DNA of 64,000 bases from Sphingobacteriales bacterium. GTDB taxonomy: Bacteria; Bacteroidota; Bacteroidia; Chitinophagales; UBA2359. Each line of letters starts with the position of its first letter. Positions within the stretch are counted from its first letter, which is position 1. Below are positions 53,333 to 62,316 of the stretch, piece after piece. The stretch spans positions 474,001 through 538,000 of the forward strand of contig JADJTG010000013.1 of the NCBI GenBank assembly GCA_016711285.1, written 5' to 3'. A program made the translations under genes and the position numbers. The notes under the pieces are model-generated. The model was given only the letters and a program-made list of their open reading frames with translations, was not told where the DNA came from and ran no database searches.

Positions 53333-55624
53333 ATGAGTTTCAAAGTATTAATAGCCGACGACGACCCTTATATTTTGATGTCGCTTGAATTTTTAATGAA
53401 AAAAAACAAATACGAAGTCCTCATTGCCCGCAATGGCAGCGAGGCTCACCAATTAGCCCTGCAACATCGCCCCGATTTGGCAGTGCTGGATATTATGATG
53501 CCCGAAATGGACGGCTATGAATTGTGCAAACAAATTAAAAACAATGCAGCAACCCATCATTGTCAGGTTATATTTCTGTCGGCAAAATCCAAGCAAGAAG
53601 ATATAGAAAAAGGCTACCAAACGGGAGCGGCTTTATATATTCCCAAACCCTTTTCCACAAAATATTTAATACAGCAAATTGAAATTCTTTTAACCACCGC
53701 CAATACAAAAAAAACGCTTATGGACTACCAACAACAGTGGCAACACAGCATACAAAATCCGAATGATTTTTGGTTACAACAAGCCGCATTGCTGAACTGG
53801 TTTAAAAAACCCGACACTGCCCTCAGCTACAATACCGATGGCAAATATGCGTGGTACGAAGGCGGCAAACTCAATCTGGCTTATTTGTGTTTGGATTATC
53901 ATTTGGAGCAGGGGCGCGGCGAACAAACGGCACTCATCTATGATAGTCCGGTGACACAAAGTGTGCAAAAATTTACTTACAACGAACTCCGCGATGCCGT
54001 GAGCAAACTGGCGGGTGTGCTGCAAGCCAAAGGTGTGGACAAAGGCGACCGCGTTATTATTTATATGCCGATGATTCCCGAAGCAGTAATGGCGATGCTC
54101 GCCTGCGCCCGCATCGGTGCTATCCACAGTGTGGTATTCGGCGGTTTTGCGCCGCACGAGTTGGCAGTGCGCATTGAAGATGCCACACCAAAAATGCTCA
54201 TCACGGCAAATTACGGGATTGAAACAGATAAAAAAATTCATTACAAACCCTTAGTAGATGCCGCCCTTGCCCAAGCAACGCACCAGCTGGACAGTGTGAT
54301 TGTTTTGTTGCGCAACAACGAAGCCGTAGCAATGCAGACAGGTAGGGACTTTGTGTGGAGCGACCTGATGCAAGAAGCCGTAGGCGTGCCTTATATTACA
54401 ATGGACGCTACCGACCCCCTGTATATTCTCTATACCAGCGGCACTACCGGCAAGCCCAAAGGAATTTTACGCGACCACTCTTACGCCGTTGCGCTCAAAT
54501 ACAGTATGGGAGCTATTTATGATACACAGGCAGGTGATGTATTCTGGGCTGCCAGCGATGTAGGTTGGGTAGTAGGACATTCGTATATTGTGTATGGTCC
54601 TTTGTTACAAGGCTGCACCACCATTTTGTACGAAGGAAAACCCATAAAAACACCCGATGCCGCCGCTTTTTGGCGCGTAATAGAGCAGCACCGAGTAAAA
54701 GTGTTATTTACAGCACCCACCGCCATACGCGCCATCAAAAAAGAGGATTTTGCCTGCGAAGGCTTGAAAAGATACGATATTTCGAGTTTGAAATATTTGT
54801 TTTTGGCGGGCGAACGCTGCGACCCTGATACTTACAATTGGATAAAAGGCAAATTGCAGCGTCCGGTAATAGACCATTGGTGGCAAACCGAAAGCGGCTG
54901 GCCTATGTTGGGAATTATGATGGGTCTGGAAGCAAAAGCCACCAAAGAAGGCTCGGCGAATTTGCCGATATGCGGTTATGATATTCAGGTACTCAACGAA
55001 AACGGCGTACCCCTCGAAGCCAACGAAGAAGGTTTTATTGCCGTTAAAATGCCTTTGCCGCCGGGTTGTTTGCGCACACTATGGAACAACGAAGCAGCAT
55101 TTCAGCAAGCCTACTTATCAAAATTCCAAGGCTATTATCTGACCGGAGACGGCGGCTATTATGACGAAGACGGGTACTTTTTTGTAATGGGGCGTATTGA
55201 TGATAATATCAATGTAGCGGGGCATCGCCTGAGTACCGGAGAGATGGAGCAAGTGATAGCGGCACATCCGGCGGTGGCAGAATGTGCAGTGCTGGGCATT
55301 GCTGATTCGTATCGCGGACAAATTCCGGTGGGTTTGGTGGTGATAAAAGATAGTATTATGCAGAATGAAGCAGAAATTTCAGAAGAAACGATAGCCTTAG
55401 TACGCGACCAAATCGGGGCAATAGCCTGTTATCGCACCACGCTCATCGTGCAGCGACTACCCAAAACACGAAGCGGCAAAATTTTAAGAAAAACGCTGCG
55501 CTTTATCGCTGACGGAGTGCCTTACTCAGTACCTTCCACCATCGACGACCCGCTGATACTGACCGAGATTACTGAAATACTGCGAAGCAAAAAAATAGGA
55601 ATTGCTTTTTCGGAAGAGAAATAG
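53333..55624 (+). CDS. Response-regulator receiver domain fused to acetyl/propionyl-CoA synthetase
   Basis: 763 residues. Residues 1-120 are a complete CheY-like receiver: acidic pair in LIADDDPY (D9/D10), phospho-acceptor D53 in AVLDIMMPEMDG, S83 in FLSAKS and K105 in IPKPFSTKY. From ~130 onward a full-length acyl-CoA synthetase follows: DYQQQWQHSIQNPNDFWLQQ, YTSGTTGKPKGILRDH, VGWVVGHSYIVYGPLLQG, DHWWQTESGWPMLGIMMG, YLTGDGGYYDEDGYFFVMGR and LPKTRSGKILRKTLR with the acetylation lysine. DHWWQTESGWP is the PrpE/ACSS3 type, so propionate may be preferred over acetate. No DNA-binding domain is present. It lies 8 bp after the sensor kinase. The junction at 53708-53725 is an A8 run, but neither alternative frame gives a stop near it, so the fusion appears real. 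Confidence 0.88.
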   Translation: MSFKVLIADDDPYILMSLEFLMKKNKYEVLIARNGSEAHQLALQHRPDLAVLDIMMPEMDGYELCKQIKNNAATHHCQVIFLSAKSKQEDIEKGYQTGAALYIPKPFSTKYLIQQIEILLTTANTKKTLMDYQQQWQHSIQNPNDFWLQQAALLNWFKKPDTALSYNTDGKYAWYEGGKLNLAYLCLDYHLEQGRGEQTALIYDSPVTQSVQKFTYNELRDAVSKLAGVLQAKGVDKGDRVIIYMPMIPEAVMAMLACARIGAIHSVVFGGFAPHELAVRIEDATPKMLITANYGIETDKKIHYKPLVDAALAQATHQLDSVIVLLRNNEAVAMQTGRDFVWSDLMQEAVGVPYITMDATDPLYILYTSGTTGKPKGILRDHSYAVALKYSMGAIYDTQAGDVFWAASDVGWVVGHSYIVYGPLLQGCTTILYEGKPIKTPDAAAFWRVIEQHRVKVLFTAPTAIRAIKKEDFACEGLKRYDISSLKYLFLAGERCDPDTYNWIKGKLQRPVIDHWWQTESGWPMLGIMMGLEAKATKEGSANLPICGYDIQVLNENGVPLEANEEGFIAVKMPLPPGCLRTLWNNEAAFQQAYLSKFQGYYLTGDGGYYDEDGYFFVMGRIDDNINVAGHRLSTGEMEQVIAAHPAVAECAVLGIADSYRGQIPVGLVVIKDSIMQNEAEISEETIALVRDQIGAIACYRTTLIVQRLPKTRSGKILRKTLRFIADGVPYSVPSTIDDPLILTEITEILRSKKIGIAFSEEK

Positions 55625-55717
55625 CAGTTGCGCTGTTTTTTGGTATATATACATCATTTTTAACTACTTATCAATAATTATTTTTTATAAATATGCTTTT
55701 TAAAACCTGCGAATATT

Positions 55718-56113
55718 ATGACAAACAACAAAAACATACTACAAGCGGTAGCTGTATTGGTGATAGTAAGCGATTCGCAACAACATATAAAAGAGGCAGA
55801 AAAACTGGCAACCACCATTACCGAAATACTGCACTTGCCTTTATTAAAATCAAAGATTGATACTTATCCCAAATTTCCACATTCATTCAAAATAACTTTA
55901 TTGTTTAAAATACAAGAACAAGAAGATAAAATACGCTGCGGCTTATTGCACACCTCCCGTCTTTGCACCCCTTGGCTGTGTTGGTATGATGATGGTGAAG
56001 ATACATTAGAACTTATTTTTAACAGAGAATCTTCTACTCGTTACACACATACAGCCTTGAAAGACATACGCTGGGGCAATTGGACGATAGAAAACATAGA
56101 TATTACCGAATAA
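55718..56113 (+). CDS. Hypothetical protein
   Basis: 131 residues, no signal or membrane span: LQAVAVLVIVSDSQQHIKEA, LPLLKSKIDTYPKFPHSFKI, GLLHTSRLCTPWLCWYDDGE, DIRWGNWTIENIDITE. I recognise no family. It lies between the REC-acyl-CoA synthetase and the thioesterase on the same strand, 35 bp before the latter, so it may be co-transcribed with it. Confidence 0.6.
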   Translation: MTNNKNILQAVAVLVIVSDSQQHIKEAEKLATTITEILHLPLLKSKIDTYPKFPHSFKITLLFKIQEQEDKIRCGLLHTSRLCTPWLCWYDDGEDTLELIFNRESSTRYTHTALKDIRWGNWTIENIDITE

Positions 56114-56148
56114 GATTTCTCCATCACCTGTAACATTAGTATTTTTTT

Positions 56149-56577
56149 ATGGCTCGTATTACTATTGATTTACCTGAACATTTTCATTTTTCCACCATAT
56201 TGCCAGTACGCATCACCGACATTAACTATGGTAATCATTTGGGAAATGATATGTTTTTATCTCTTTTGCACGAAGCACGGGTTCGTTTTTATGCACATTA
56301 CGGCTACACCGAACTGAACTTAGCAGGTGTGGGTACAATTATGGCAGATGTGGGTATCATATACAAAGCGGAGGTAAAATATCCGAGTAATTTGGAAATA
56401 GCCGTAACTGCGGGCGAGTTTTCGCGGGCAGGATTTGAAGTGTATTACAGAGTAAGCGAATCAAGCAGCGGCAAAGTATGTGCTATTGCAAAAACAGGTA
56501 TTGTATGCTACGATTACAGTGCCGGAAAAATAGTAAGTGTACCGGAAAGTTTTAAACAATTTTTTACAAGAAAATAA
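56149..56577 (+). CDS. Hotdog-fold acyl-CoA thioesterase (4HBT type)
   Basis: 142 residues. LPVRITDINYGNHLGNDMFL holds the conserved Asp and Gly/Asn-His of the 4-hydroxybenzoyl-CoA thioesterase/YbgC-like group; HEARVRFYAHYGYTE and AEVKYPSNLEIAV follow. It would hydrolyse acyl-CoA to free acid and CoA, the reverse outcome of the neighbouring synthetases, and may balance CoA pools. The substrate is unknown. Confidence 0.85.
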   Translation: MARITIDLPEHFHFSTILPVRITDINYGNHLGNDMFLSLLHEARVRFYAHYGYTELNLAGVGTIMADVGIIYKAEVKYPSNLEIAVTAGEFSRAGFEVYYRVSESSSGKVCAIAKTGIVCYDYSAGKIVSVPESFKQFFTRK

Positions 56578-56580
56578 AAA

Positions 56581-56654
56581 ATACCGGCAGCTCTCATCAA
56601 CGATGAAATTATAAGAGCTAAACATGGGGGGAATTATCTCTTTACCGCCGGTAT
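56581..56654. ncRNA. Compact structured element, probable bidirectional terminator
   Basis: The closing stem ataccggc/gccggtat (8 bp, perfect) encloses a stem-loop agctc/gagct with an inner tcatc-aac-gatga hairpin and a GGGGGG run. On the minus strand the structure is followed by ttttttatttt, fitting a terminator for the M14 carboxypeptidase gene ~300 bp upstream on that strand. An aagag segment (56613-56617) can alternatively pair with ctctt at 56638-56642. Confidence 0.5.
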
Positions 56655-56952
56655 ACAAACTTCAACAGCTTGTTAAAAAAACTATAATTGTAAGTCATTT
56701 ATACAAAAGACGTACATCTGTGTATTTACAATAATATATAATATCAAAGACCACAAGCAAAATAATAATCGACATTGTACAATAACTTGGTACAAAATTG
56801 GGATGACGTACAAAAAAAATGAAACAAATTGAAAATCAAAGTTTTACAAAATAATATCAAAATTTCTAACGCACCATGTGTTTTTTGCCTAAATCCTGTC
56901 TTTCTATTCAGAGTTACAACAAACCTACAATATAATTTTAAAAATAAACAAG
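56655..56952. other. AT-rich intergenic region between convergent genes
   Basis: No gene or obvious motif beyond the structured element at its left edge. It is the 3' trailer of the minus-strand M14 gene. Confidence 0.5.
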
Positions 56953-59361
56953 CTACTTTATCATAAATTTTTGTCGTTTTGCGACAATTCCATTGTTTTT
57001 AAGCTGTATATAATACAATCCTTTTGACAAATGTGCGGTTTCTACGCTGAGAGTGCCATTTCCTTGATCAATTCTTGCTCCAAAAACGCTTCTGCCCCAC
57101 ATATCGCATATTTGTATGTACGCATCGGGATAAGACTGCGTATAAGACACCCTTAACACATCAGAAGCCGGATTGGGACTTATTTGCATCATCGCCGTTT
57201 CGTTGCCGGAGAGCGGAGTTGCAGGCAAACCTACCTCTTCTTCGGGCGATTGTATTTTTACCAAAATATCATCTACATAAAAGCCATCTCTTTCTTCGTA
57301 CTGGTCGCTGTACAGGTATAATTGCAAAAATATTTTTTCACCCAACAAGTCATTCAGCGATATATTTTCTTTCACCCAAGTATCTTGCAATCCATCATAC
57401 AAGGGTTCATTCTGAATTTCGTAATTAGTAGTGTTGGTGTATTTGCCACACAAAGCAGTAACCGAATTATTGGCAATATTCACGGCTTGTATTTGCACAT
57501 AATCAAAGTCGGTTTCAATATCCCATTTTGCCCAAAACTCTACTTCGGCGGCTTGCGCTGCTGTGAGGTCAATGGTATCTTTCCAGCGTAAGGTACTGTA
57601 CGTTGATGCTTCGTAGTAGCCCACCGGCGAATCAGTGATGCTGCTGGGCGCACTGTGATACTGAAAAGTGGTAACATTCCATTCGCCGCCGCCATTGACG
57701 CTCCAGTCTGCGGCAAAGCTATCCAAAGAAGGCTCAAGAATAATATTATAGTCGGCGGTGGGAGCATCAATAGCAACTTTGCGTCTTAGAGTATCTGAGG
57801 TTAAATATTGTCCGTTGGATACATTGAGCAAAAAAGTCACTTCTTCATTACCCTCCAAAGCATTGATATCCACGCTATAAGAGAGCGAATCGCTGCGGGT
57901 TTCGAGGAATTCCATTGCATTAAAAGACTGAGGTGCTCCGAAGGTAATCCCTTGCGAAACAGGAATGGCACTGACTACAAAATTGCCGTTGCCATTGAGT
58001 CCCAAACGTTGCAAATCGAAATGTATGAAGCCGTTTTCGCCGAGTACAACATCGGCGGCATCGGTGGCAGTAAGCCGCGCACTATTGCCCAGCACGCGCA
58101 AAGTAGCCACATTAATATCCATAGAAGCATAACATTGCGGAACAATCATTTCTTGAGGTGGCCAAAAACCCAAAGCACCGACTTCGGGTGTATAAGAATA
58201 GATACCGCGCTCGCCATACATCCAGTCATCGCTGTCGCCGTTGGTCAGGTAGCCCACCGTTTGGTTGCTCGTTCCGGTGATAAAATTATTGCGGTACGAC
58301 ATCCAGTCGGAGTGTGCTCTGAACGTCAGAGAGTCGGGTGTTTCAAAATCGCCTATGTAGCCCCAAGGATAAATGAGCATATCGCTGTAGGTATGATAAT
58401 TTTGAGCAATGGTAAAAGGTACTTGTTCACAGAGCCATTTAACAGCCTGCGTTTCGGGTTCGGAAAAAGGAACAGTGCCGCGATAAGTGTCGCTGGAAGT
58501 TTCCGGCGATGAGCCTTCGTCGTCATTACCCCAAAAATGACCATAATTGCGGTTCAAGTCCACACCAAAAGTGCCGTCGCCATTGTCGCGGCGATTTTTG
58601 CGCCAAAAGCCCCCTCCTGCCGGATTGGTGGTGGAATTATAAATATAGCCGTCGGGATTTACGCAGGGAATGATATAAATTTCGTTGTCGTCCACCCACG
58701 ATTTCACGGCAGCATCGGTATTGTAGTTTTCCAGCAGATAGTACATAAAAAATATCATCTGCGACAAACTTTCCGGCTCGCGGGCGTGATGCACCGCCGT
58801 AAAGAGTACTTTGGGTTCGGCGGTTTCGTCAGCAGTGGGATTATCGGATATTTTGAGATAATAAATAGGGCGGTTTTGAAAAGTTTTAAAAGTATCAATA
58901 GCGGCTTTGGCGGTGATGAGGTCAGGATATTTGCTCGCCATATTATCCAAATGAGCAAGCATTTCATCATAAGTAAAAAAACCGCCCATACTACCCAGAT
59001 TAAAATCGGCGGGGGTTTTGTAGTACAAACCACTACCGCTACTGCCGCCGCAATTATCACCGCGCTCCCGACTTGCCGAAAAAGCAGCCGCCTGTTTTTG
59101 GTAAAAATCCCACGCATTATCGGCGATGATTTCGTAGGCGATGCCGGTGGCTTGCAAACGTGCTACATCGGTGGTAGAAAAATCACTTTCAAACCAGTGC
59201 CCTCTTTTAAATATGCCGTGGTCAATGCCGATGCCTTGCTGCTGCAAATAAGCCAACTGTATATCATCGGCATAAATACGCACTCTCTGATATACCTCCT
59301 GTGCAGATACGGAAATGATGCTCAAAAAGCCGACTATCAGAAAAAAAAGATTTCTTTTCAT
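56953..59361 (-). CDS. M14 zinc carboxypeptidase with T9SS sorting domain
   Basis: 802 residues. Signal peptide (MKRNLFFLIVGFLSIISVSAQ), a short propeptide, then the M14 catalytic domain at ~125-420. Zinc ligands are in AVHHAREPESLSQ (H-x-x-E) and NYHTYSDMLIYPWG; the substrate arginine is in GVDLNRNYGHFW; the catalytic Glu is in YSYTPEVGALGFWPP. Downstream is a beta-rich region with a MAM/jelly-roll-like part, and a T9SS domain (MQISPNPASDVLRVSYTQSY to KFMIK). It removes C-terminal residues from peptides outside the cell. It is a close paralogue of the next gene upstream on the same strand. Confidence 0.93.
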   Translation of the reverse strand: MKRNLFFLIVGFLSIISVSAQEVYQRVRIYADDIQLAYLQQQGIGIDHGIFKRGHWFESDFSTTDVARLQATGIAYEIIADNAWDFYQKQAAAFSASRERGDNCGGSSGSGLYYKTPADFNLGSMGGFFTYDEMLAHLDNMASKYPDLITAKAAIDTFKTFQNRPIYYLKISDNPTADETAEPKVLFTAVHHAREPESLSQMIFFMYYLLENYNTDAAVKSWVDDNEIYIIPCVNPDGYIYNSTTNPAGGGFWRKNRRDNGDGTFGVDLNRNYGHFWGNDDEGSSPETSSDTYRGTVPFSEPETQAVKWLCEQVPFTIAQNYHTYSDMLIYPWGYIGDFETPDSLTFRAHSDWMSYRNNFITGTSNQTVGYLTNGDSDDWMYGERGIYSYTPEVGALGFWPPQEMIVPQCYASMDINVATLRVLGNSARLTATDAADVVLGENGFIHFDLQRLGLNGNGNFVVSAIPVSQGITFGAPQSFNAMEFLETRSDSLSYSVDINALEGNEEVTFLLNVSNGQYLTSDTLRRKVAIDAPTADYNIILEPSLDSFAADWSVNGGGEWNVTTFQYHSAPSSITDSPVGYYEASTYSTLRWKDTIDLTAAQAAEVEFWAKWDIETDFDYVQIQAVNIANNSVTALCGKYTNTTNYEIQNEPLYDGLQDTWVKENISLNDLLGEKIFLQLYLYSDQYEERDGFYVDDILVKIQSPEEEVGLPATPLSGNETAMMQISPNPASDVLRVSYTQSYPDAYIQICDMWGRSVFGARIDQGNGTLSVETAHLSKGLYYIQLKNNGIVAKRQKFMIK

Positions 59362-59469
59362 AAAAAATGTATAAAGATTGATAAGTATTTAGTGATGAAT
59401 AAATTGCGTTTTTTTTAATAAAAATAAGTTTTAATTTAAGAAACATTTTATAAATCACGAAACATATAA

Positions 59470-61119
59470 TTATTTTATTACAAGTACTTTGCAAACATAA
59501 TTTATATTTTCGGCATTAATTCGTGCAATATAAATGCCTGTTTCCAGCATAGATATATCTACACATTGCACACCGCCCGTCAGCGATTGCTGCCATACGG
59601 TTTTTCCCCAACCATTGAGCAATTGTAAATAAGCATTGTCGCTGCTGTTTTCTATCCAAAATACGCCCTTGTTCGGGTTGGGGTATATTTTTATTGATGA
59701 TGTTACTTCGGCGGCGACAGCAGTATCGGTGCTGTCGGTGCTGCTGTTTGTTTCGTAAACAGGCGGCGGCGGGGTAGGCCATATTTGCGCTTCGCCCACC
59801 ATTATCCACACCGTAGCGGTATCTGCACCACAGTGAGGGTCGCTCAACAAATATTGCCAGGTATCAATACCGACAAAATCGGGTGCGGGCATATAAAAAT
59901 AAACATTGCCGCCGCCGCTTAAAGTGCCATAATCGGGTGCGGTGATGACTTCAACGCTCAATGCTTGTGCTTCGGGGTCGAAATCGTTGGTGGCAATTTG
60001 CAAATAAGTCGGCGTGTTGAGAGCAGTATAAACGGTATCATCGGCGGCAAGGGGAGCGATATTTTTAATACATTCTATGGCTAAATCATCTATATAAAAA
60101 CCGCCCGCGCCGTAAGTATTATCGCTATAAAACAACCATTTGAGGCGCACTGCTTTTCCCAAAAAAGCATCTAAATTCACCGTTTGCCGCCTCCATTGCT
60201 TTTGAAAATTCTGATAAACTGCTCTGTCGGTGTAGCCTGTTTTTTTATCAAAAGCATTTTGGCTATCTGCCGAATATACGCTTGTTTCTTCTTGGCTGTT
60301 TATCACTTCCACACTTATTTGCACTGCATCGTTATACGGCATTATATCCCATTTTGAAAAAAAATGAGCCTGTGCGTGCAAGCAGTCTTCCAAGTGCAGC
60401 GTATCTGTAAAATACAAACTATGGTGTAAATTACTGGCATAATTGCCGATTGGCGATTCGGTAATGCTACCACTACCCTGAATAAACTGCGTATTGCTCA
60501 CTTGCCACACACCCGCCTCACTCCACCAATGCTCCATTGTTTCGGCGGCATCATAAACATCAGCAGTTTTTTGAGCAAAATAAGTGTGTAAAGTATCATA
60601 GCGCACATGTTCACCTTCTTGCTGCAAGAGCAAAATTTGCAGAGCATCGCCGTTTTTGAGTGCGGGCAAAGCAAAAACATCAAAAGCAATTTCTTGCTGT
60701 GCATAGGGCGGCAGACTGATATTTTTATTGTTTTCGTAAAAAGAAAAATGTGGCGAAAGCGGTGTCACACTCAACAATACATTGGTACTCGCATTGCTGA
60801 TATTGCGCACTTTCAGCCGTATTTTGGGGTTATCGGCGCGAACATAATCGGGCAAAAAATCGGTAATGACATTATAGTGCAAAGCTATTAATGCCTGTAT
60901 ATTTTGCCACATCGTGCTTTTGCACAAAGGAATAATTTCTTCTTGTGGCGGGTAAAATCCTAAAAAATTATTGCCCACTTCGGGGGTCATCGCCATAATT
61001 TTGTTTTTGGTGTTTTGCTCGCCATACATCCAGTCATCGCTGTCGCCGTTGGTGGCATACAATACCTGATGCGAGTTGCCATATTCAAATTTATTTTCGC
61101 GGCACAAATGTTCGGTCAA
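59470..61119 (-). CDS. Second M14 carboxypeptidase, C-terminal part (frameshifted)
   Basis: 549 residues in this frame. It begins inside the catalytic domain (NSHQVLYATNGDSDDWMYGE, then the catalytic Glu in KIMAMTPEVGNNFLGFYPPQ). Beta-rich modules follow, including a cadherin/Big-like repeat (ATNDFDPEAQALSVEV, MPAPDFVGIDTWQYLLSD), then a Ser/Thr/Asp linker and T9SS domain (IKIYPNPNKGVFWIEN to KVLVIK). No signal of its own. It continues the 61116-62204 gene, broken at ~61116-61121 by one missing T in a T run (HFDF joined to LTEHLCREN). Confidence 0.85.
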   Translation of the reverse strand: MTEHLCRENKFEYGNSHQVLYATNGDSDDWMYGEQNTKNKIMAMTPEVGNNFLGFYPPQEEIIPLCKSTMWQNIQALIALHYNVITDFLPDYVRADNPKIRLKVRNISNASTNVLLSVTPLSPHFSFYENNKNISLPPYAQQEIAFDVFALPALKNGDALQILLLQQEGEHVRYDTLHTYFAQKTADVYDAAETMEHWWSEAGVWQVSNTQFIQGSGSITESPIGNYASNLHHSLYFTDTLHLEDCLHAQAHFFSKWDIMPYNDAVQISVEVINSQEETSVYSADSQNAFDKKTGYTDRAVYQNFQKQWRRQTVNLDAFLGKAVRLKWLFYSDNTYGAGGFYIDDLAIECIKNIAPLAADDTVYTALNTPTYLQIATNDFDPEAQALSVEVITAPDYGTLSGGGNVYFYMPAPDFVGIDTWQYLLSDPHCGADTATVWIMVGEAQIWPTPPPPVYETNSSTDSTDTAVAAEVTSSIKIYPNPNKGVFWIENSSDNAYLQLLNGWGKTVWQQSLTGGVQCVDISMLETGIYIARINAENINYVCKVLVIK

Positions 61120-62204
61120 AAATCAAAATGCAAAGCATCGGTGGGAAAAACAGCATCGCTATACCCGAAAGGATACAATAAATAATTGCCGTAGCTATGA
61201 TAATTGAGGGCGATTTTAAAAGGATATTGTTCGCACAGGTAGCGAATAGCTTGGGTTTCGGGTTCGGAAAAAGGTGCAGCCCCTCGATATAGTGCGCTGC
61301 CCGTATTGCCGGAAGAGCCGTTGTCATCGTAGCCCCACTGATAGCCGTAGTTTCGGTTTAAGTCCACGCCGAAAGTGCCATTGCCGTGGTCGCGGCGGTT
61401 TTTGCGCCAATACCCGAAAGAAGGGGGCGTGGTGCTGCCGTCAAAAAGGCTTTCGTTGAAAACTACGCCATCGGGATTGACGCAGGGAACAAAAAACAAG
61501 TTGCTGTTGTCCACTAATTGCCGCAGGAGCGCATCATTATCATAATTTTCAATCAGATAATACATAAAAAATATCAACTGGCTCACAGATATAGGCTCGC
61601 GGGCATGGTGCAAAGCGGTGAACAAAATAGCGGGGTCGTTCGGCTCGTAGGCGGCAGGGTGGTTGGAGATGGTCAGGTAATAAAGGGGTCTGCCCTCAAA
61701 AGTTTGAAAGTTGCCAATAGGTTGTTTTTCACTCACCAAATCGGGGCGCAAATTGTGCAAATTATCCAAATGCGCCAATATTTCTTCGTAAGTAAAATAA
61801 CCGCCCAAAGAACCCAAAGAAAAATGTTCGGGGCTTTTCCATCTAAACATCGCCGCCTGAAACGCTGCTGCTGTATCGCCGCGCTGTGCTGTTTGTTGTC
61901 GGAAATATTGGAGCATTGCGGCGGCAGAAACAACACGATGCGGCAGGTCAGCCTCCTGAATCAGCAGTTGCTCCTCCGGCGACAACTCCAAAAACAGCGA
62001 ATCGCCCTGTTGCCATACGCCGCAATCCAGTGCAATGCCGCACTGCTGTAATTGTGCAGGCTTCACCTGCCTCATATCTACACCTACACGCAACGACTGT
62101 GCCCGCAAGGTTAGTGATAAGATGATGAGCGTTATACACATACAACATCTCACCAAACATTTAATCACTTTTACAGATATATGGCTTTGCAAACGCTTAT
62201 TCAT
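61116..62204 (-). CDS. Second M14 carboxypeptidase, N-terminal part (frameshifted)
   Basis: About 362 residues. The signal peptide reads CCMCITLIILSLTLRAQ. The M14 domain has zinc ligands in ALHHAREPISVSQ and NYHSYGNYLLYPFG, and the arginine in GVDLNRNYGYQWG. The frame stops early at HFDF; the catalytic Glu lies in the out-of-frame downstream part. The start at 62204 (MNKRLQSHISVKVIKCL) precedes the signal peptide best. The ORF could extend to 62318 but would overlap the divergent gene. It is divergent from the glycosyltransferase, 112 bp away. Confidence 0.87.
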   Translation of the reverse strand: MNKRLQSHISVKVIKCLVRCCMCITLIILSLTLRAQSLRVGVDMRQVKPAQLQQCGIALDCGVWQQGDSLFLELSPEEQLLIQEADLPHRVVSAAAMLQYFRQQTAQRGDTAAAFQAAMFRWKSPEHFSLGSLGGYFTYEEILAHLDNLHNLRPDLVSEKQPIGNFQTFEGRPLYYLTISNHPAAYEPNDPAILFTALHHAREPISVSQLIFFMYYLIENYDNDALLRQLVDNSNLFFVPCVNPDGVVFNESLFDGSTTPPSFGYWRKNRRDHGNGTFGVDLNRNYGYQWGYDDNGSSGNTGSALYRGAAPFSEPETQAIRYLCEQYPFKIALNYHSYGNYLLYPFGYSDAVFPTDALHFDF

Positions 62205-62316
62205 GTAGCCGAAAATGCTTCTTTCTTTCAAAGATACGACCAAATATAGCAATATACACCATAAAATGGCGTGTTTTGTAATATCTATTACTATTTTTGC
62301 AGCAAAAATTATATCC

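Noticed and set aside
53690..53740. Receiver-synthetase fusion created by a homopolymer error at the A8 run
   Set aside because: In both other frames the receiver would run at least ~17 codons past the synthetase start before a stop, which is not how adjacent genes are arranged; the in-frame fusion is the simplest reading. It still needs read-level confirmation.
57808..59418. Plus-strand open frames opposite the first M14 carboxypeptidase
   Set aside because: The opposite strand carries a clear M14 protein with catalytic motifs; these frames have no domain and atypical composition.
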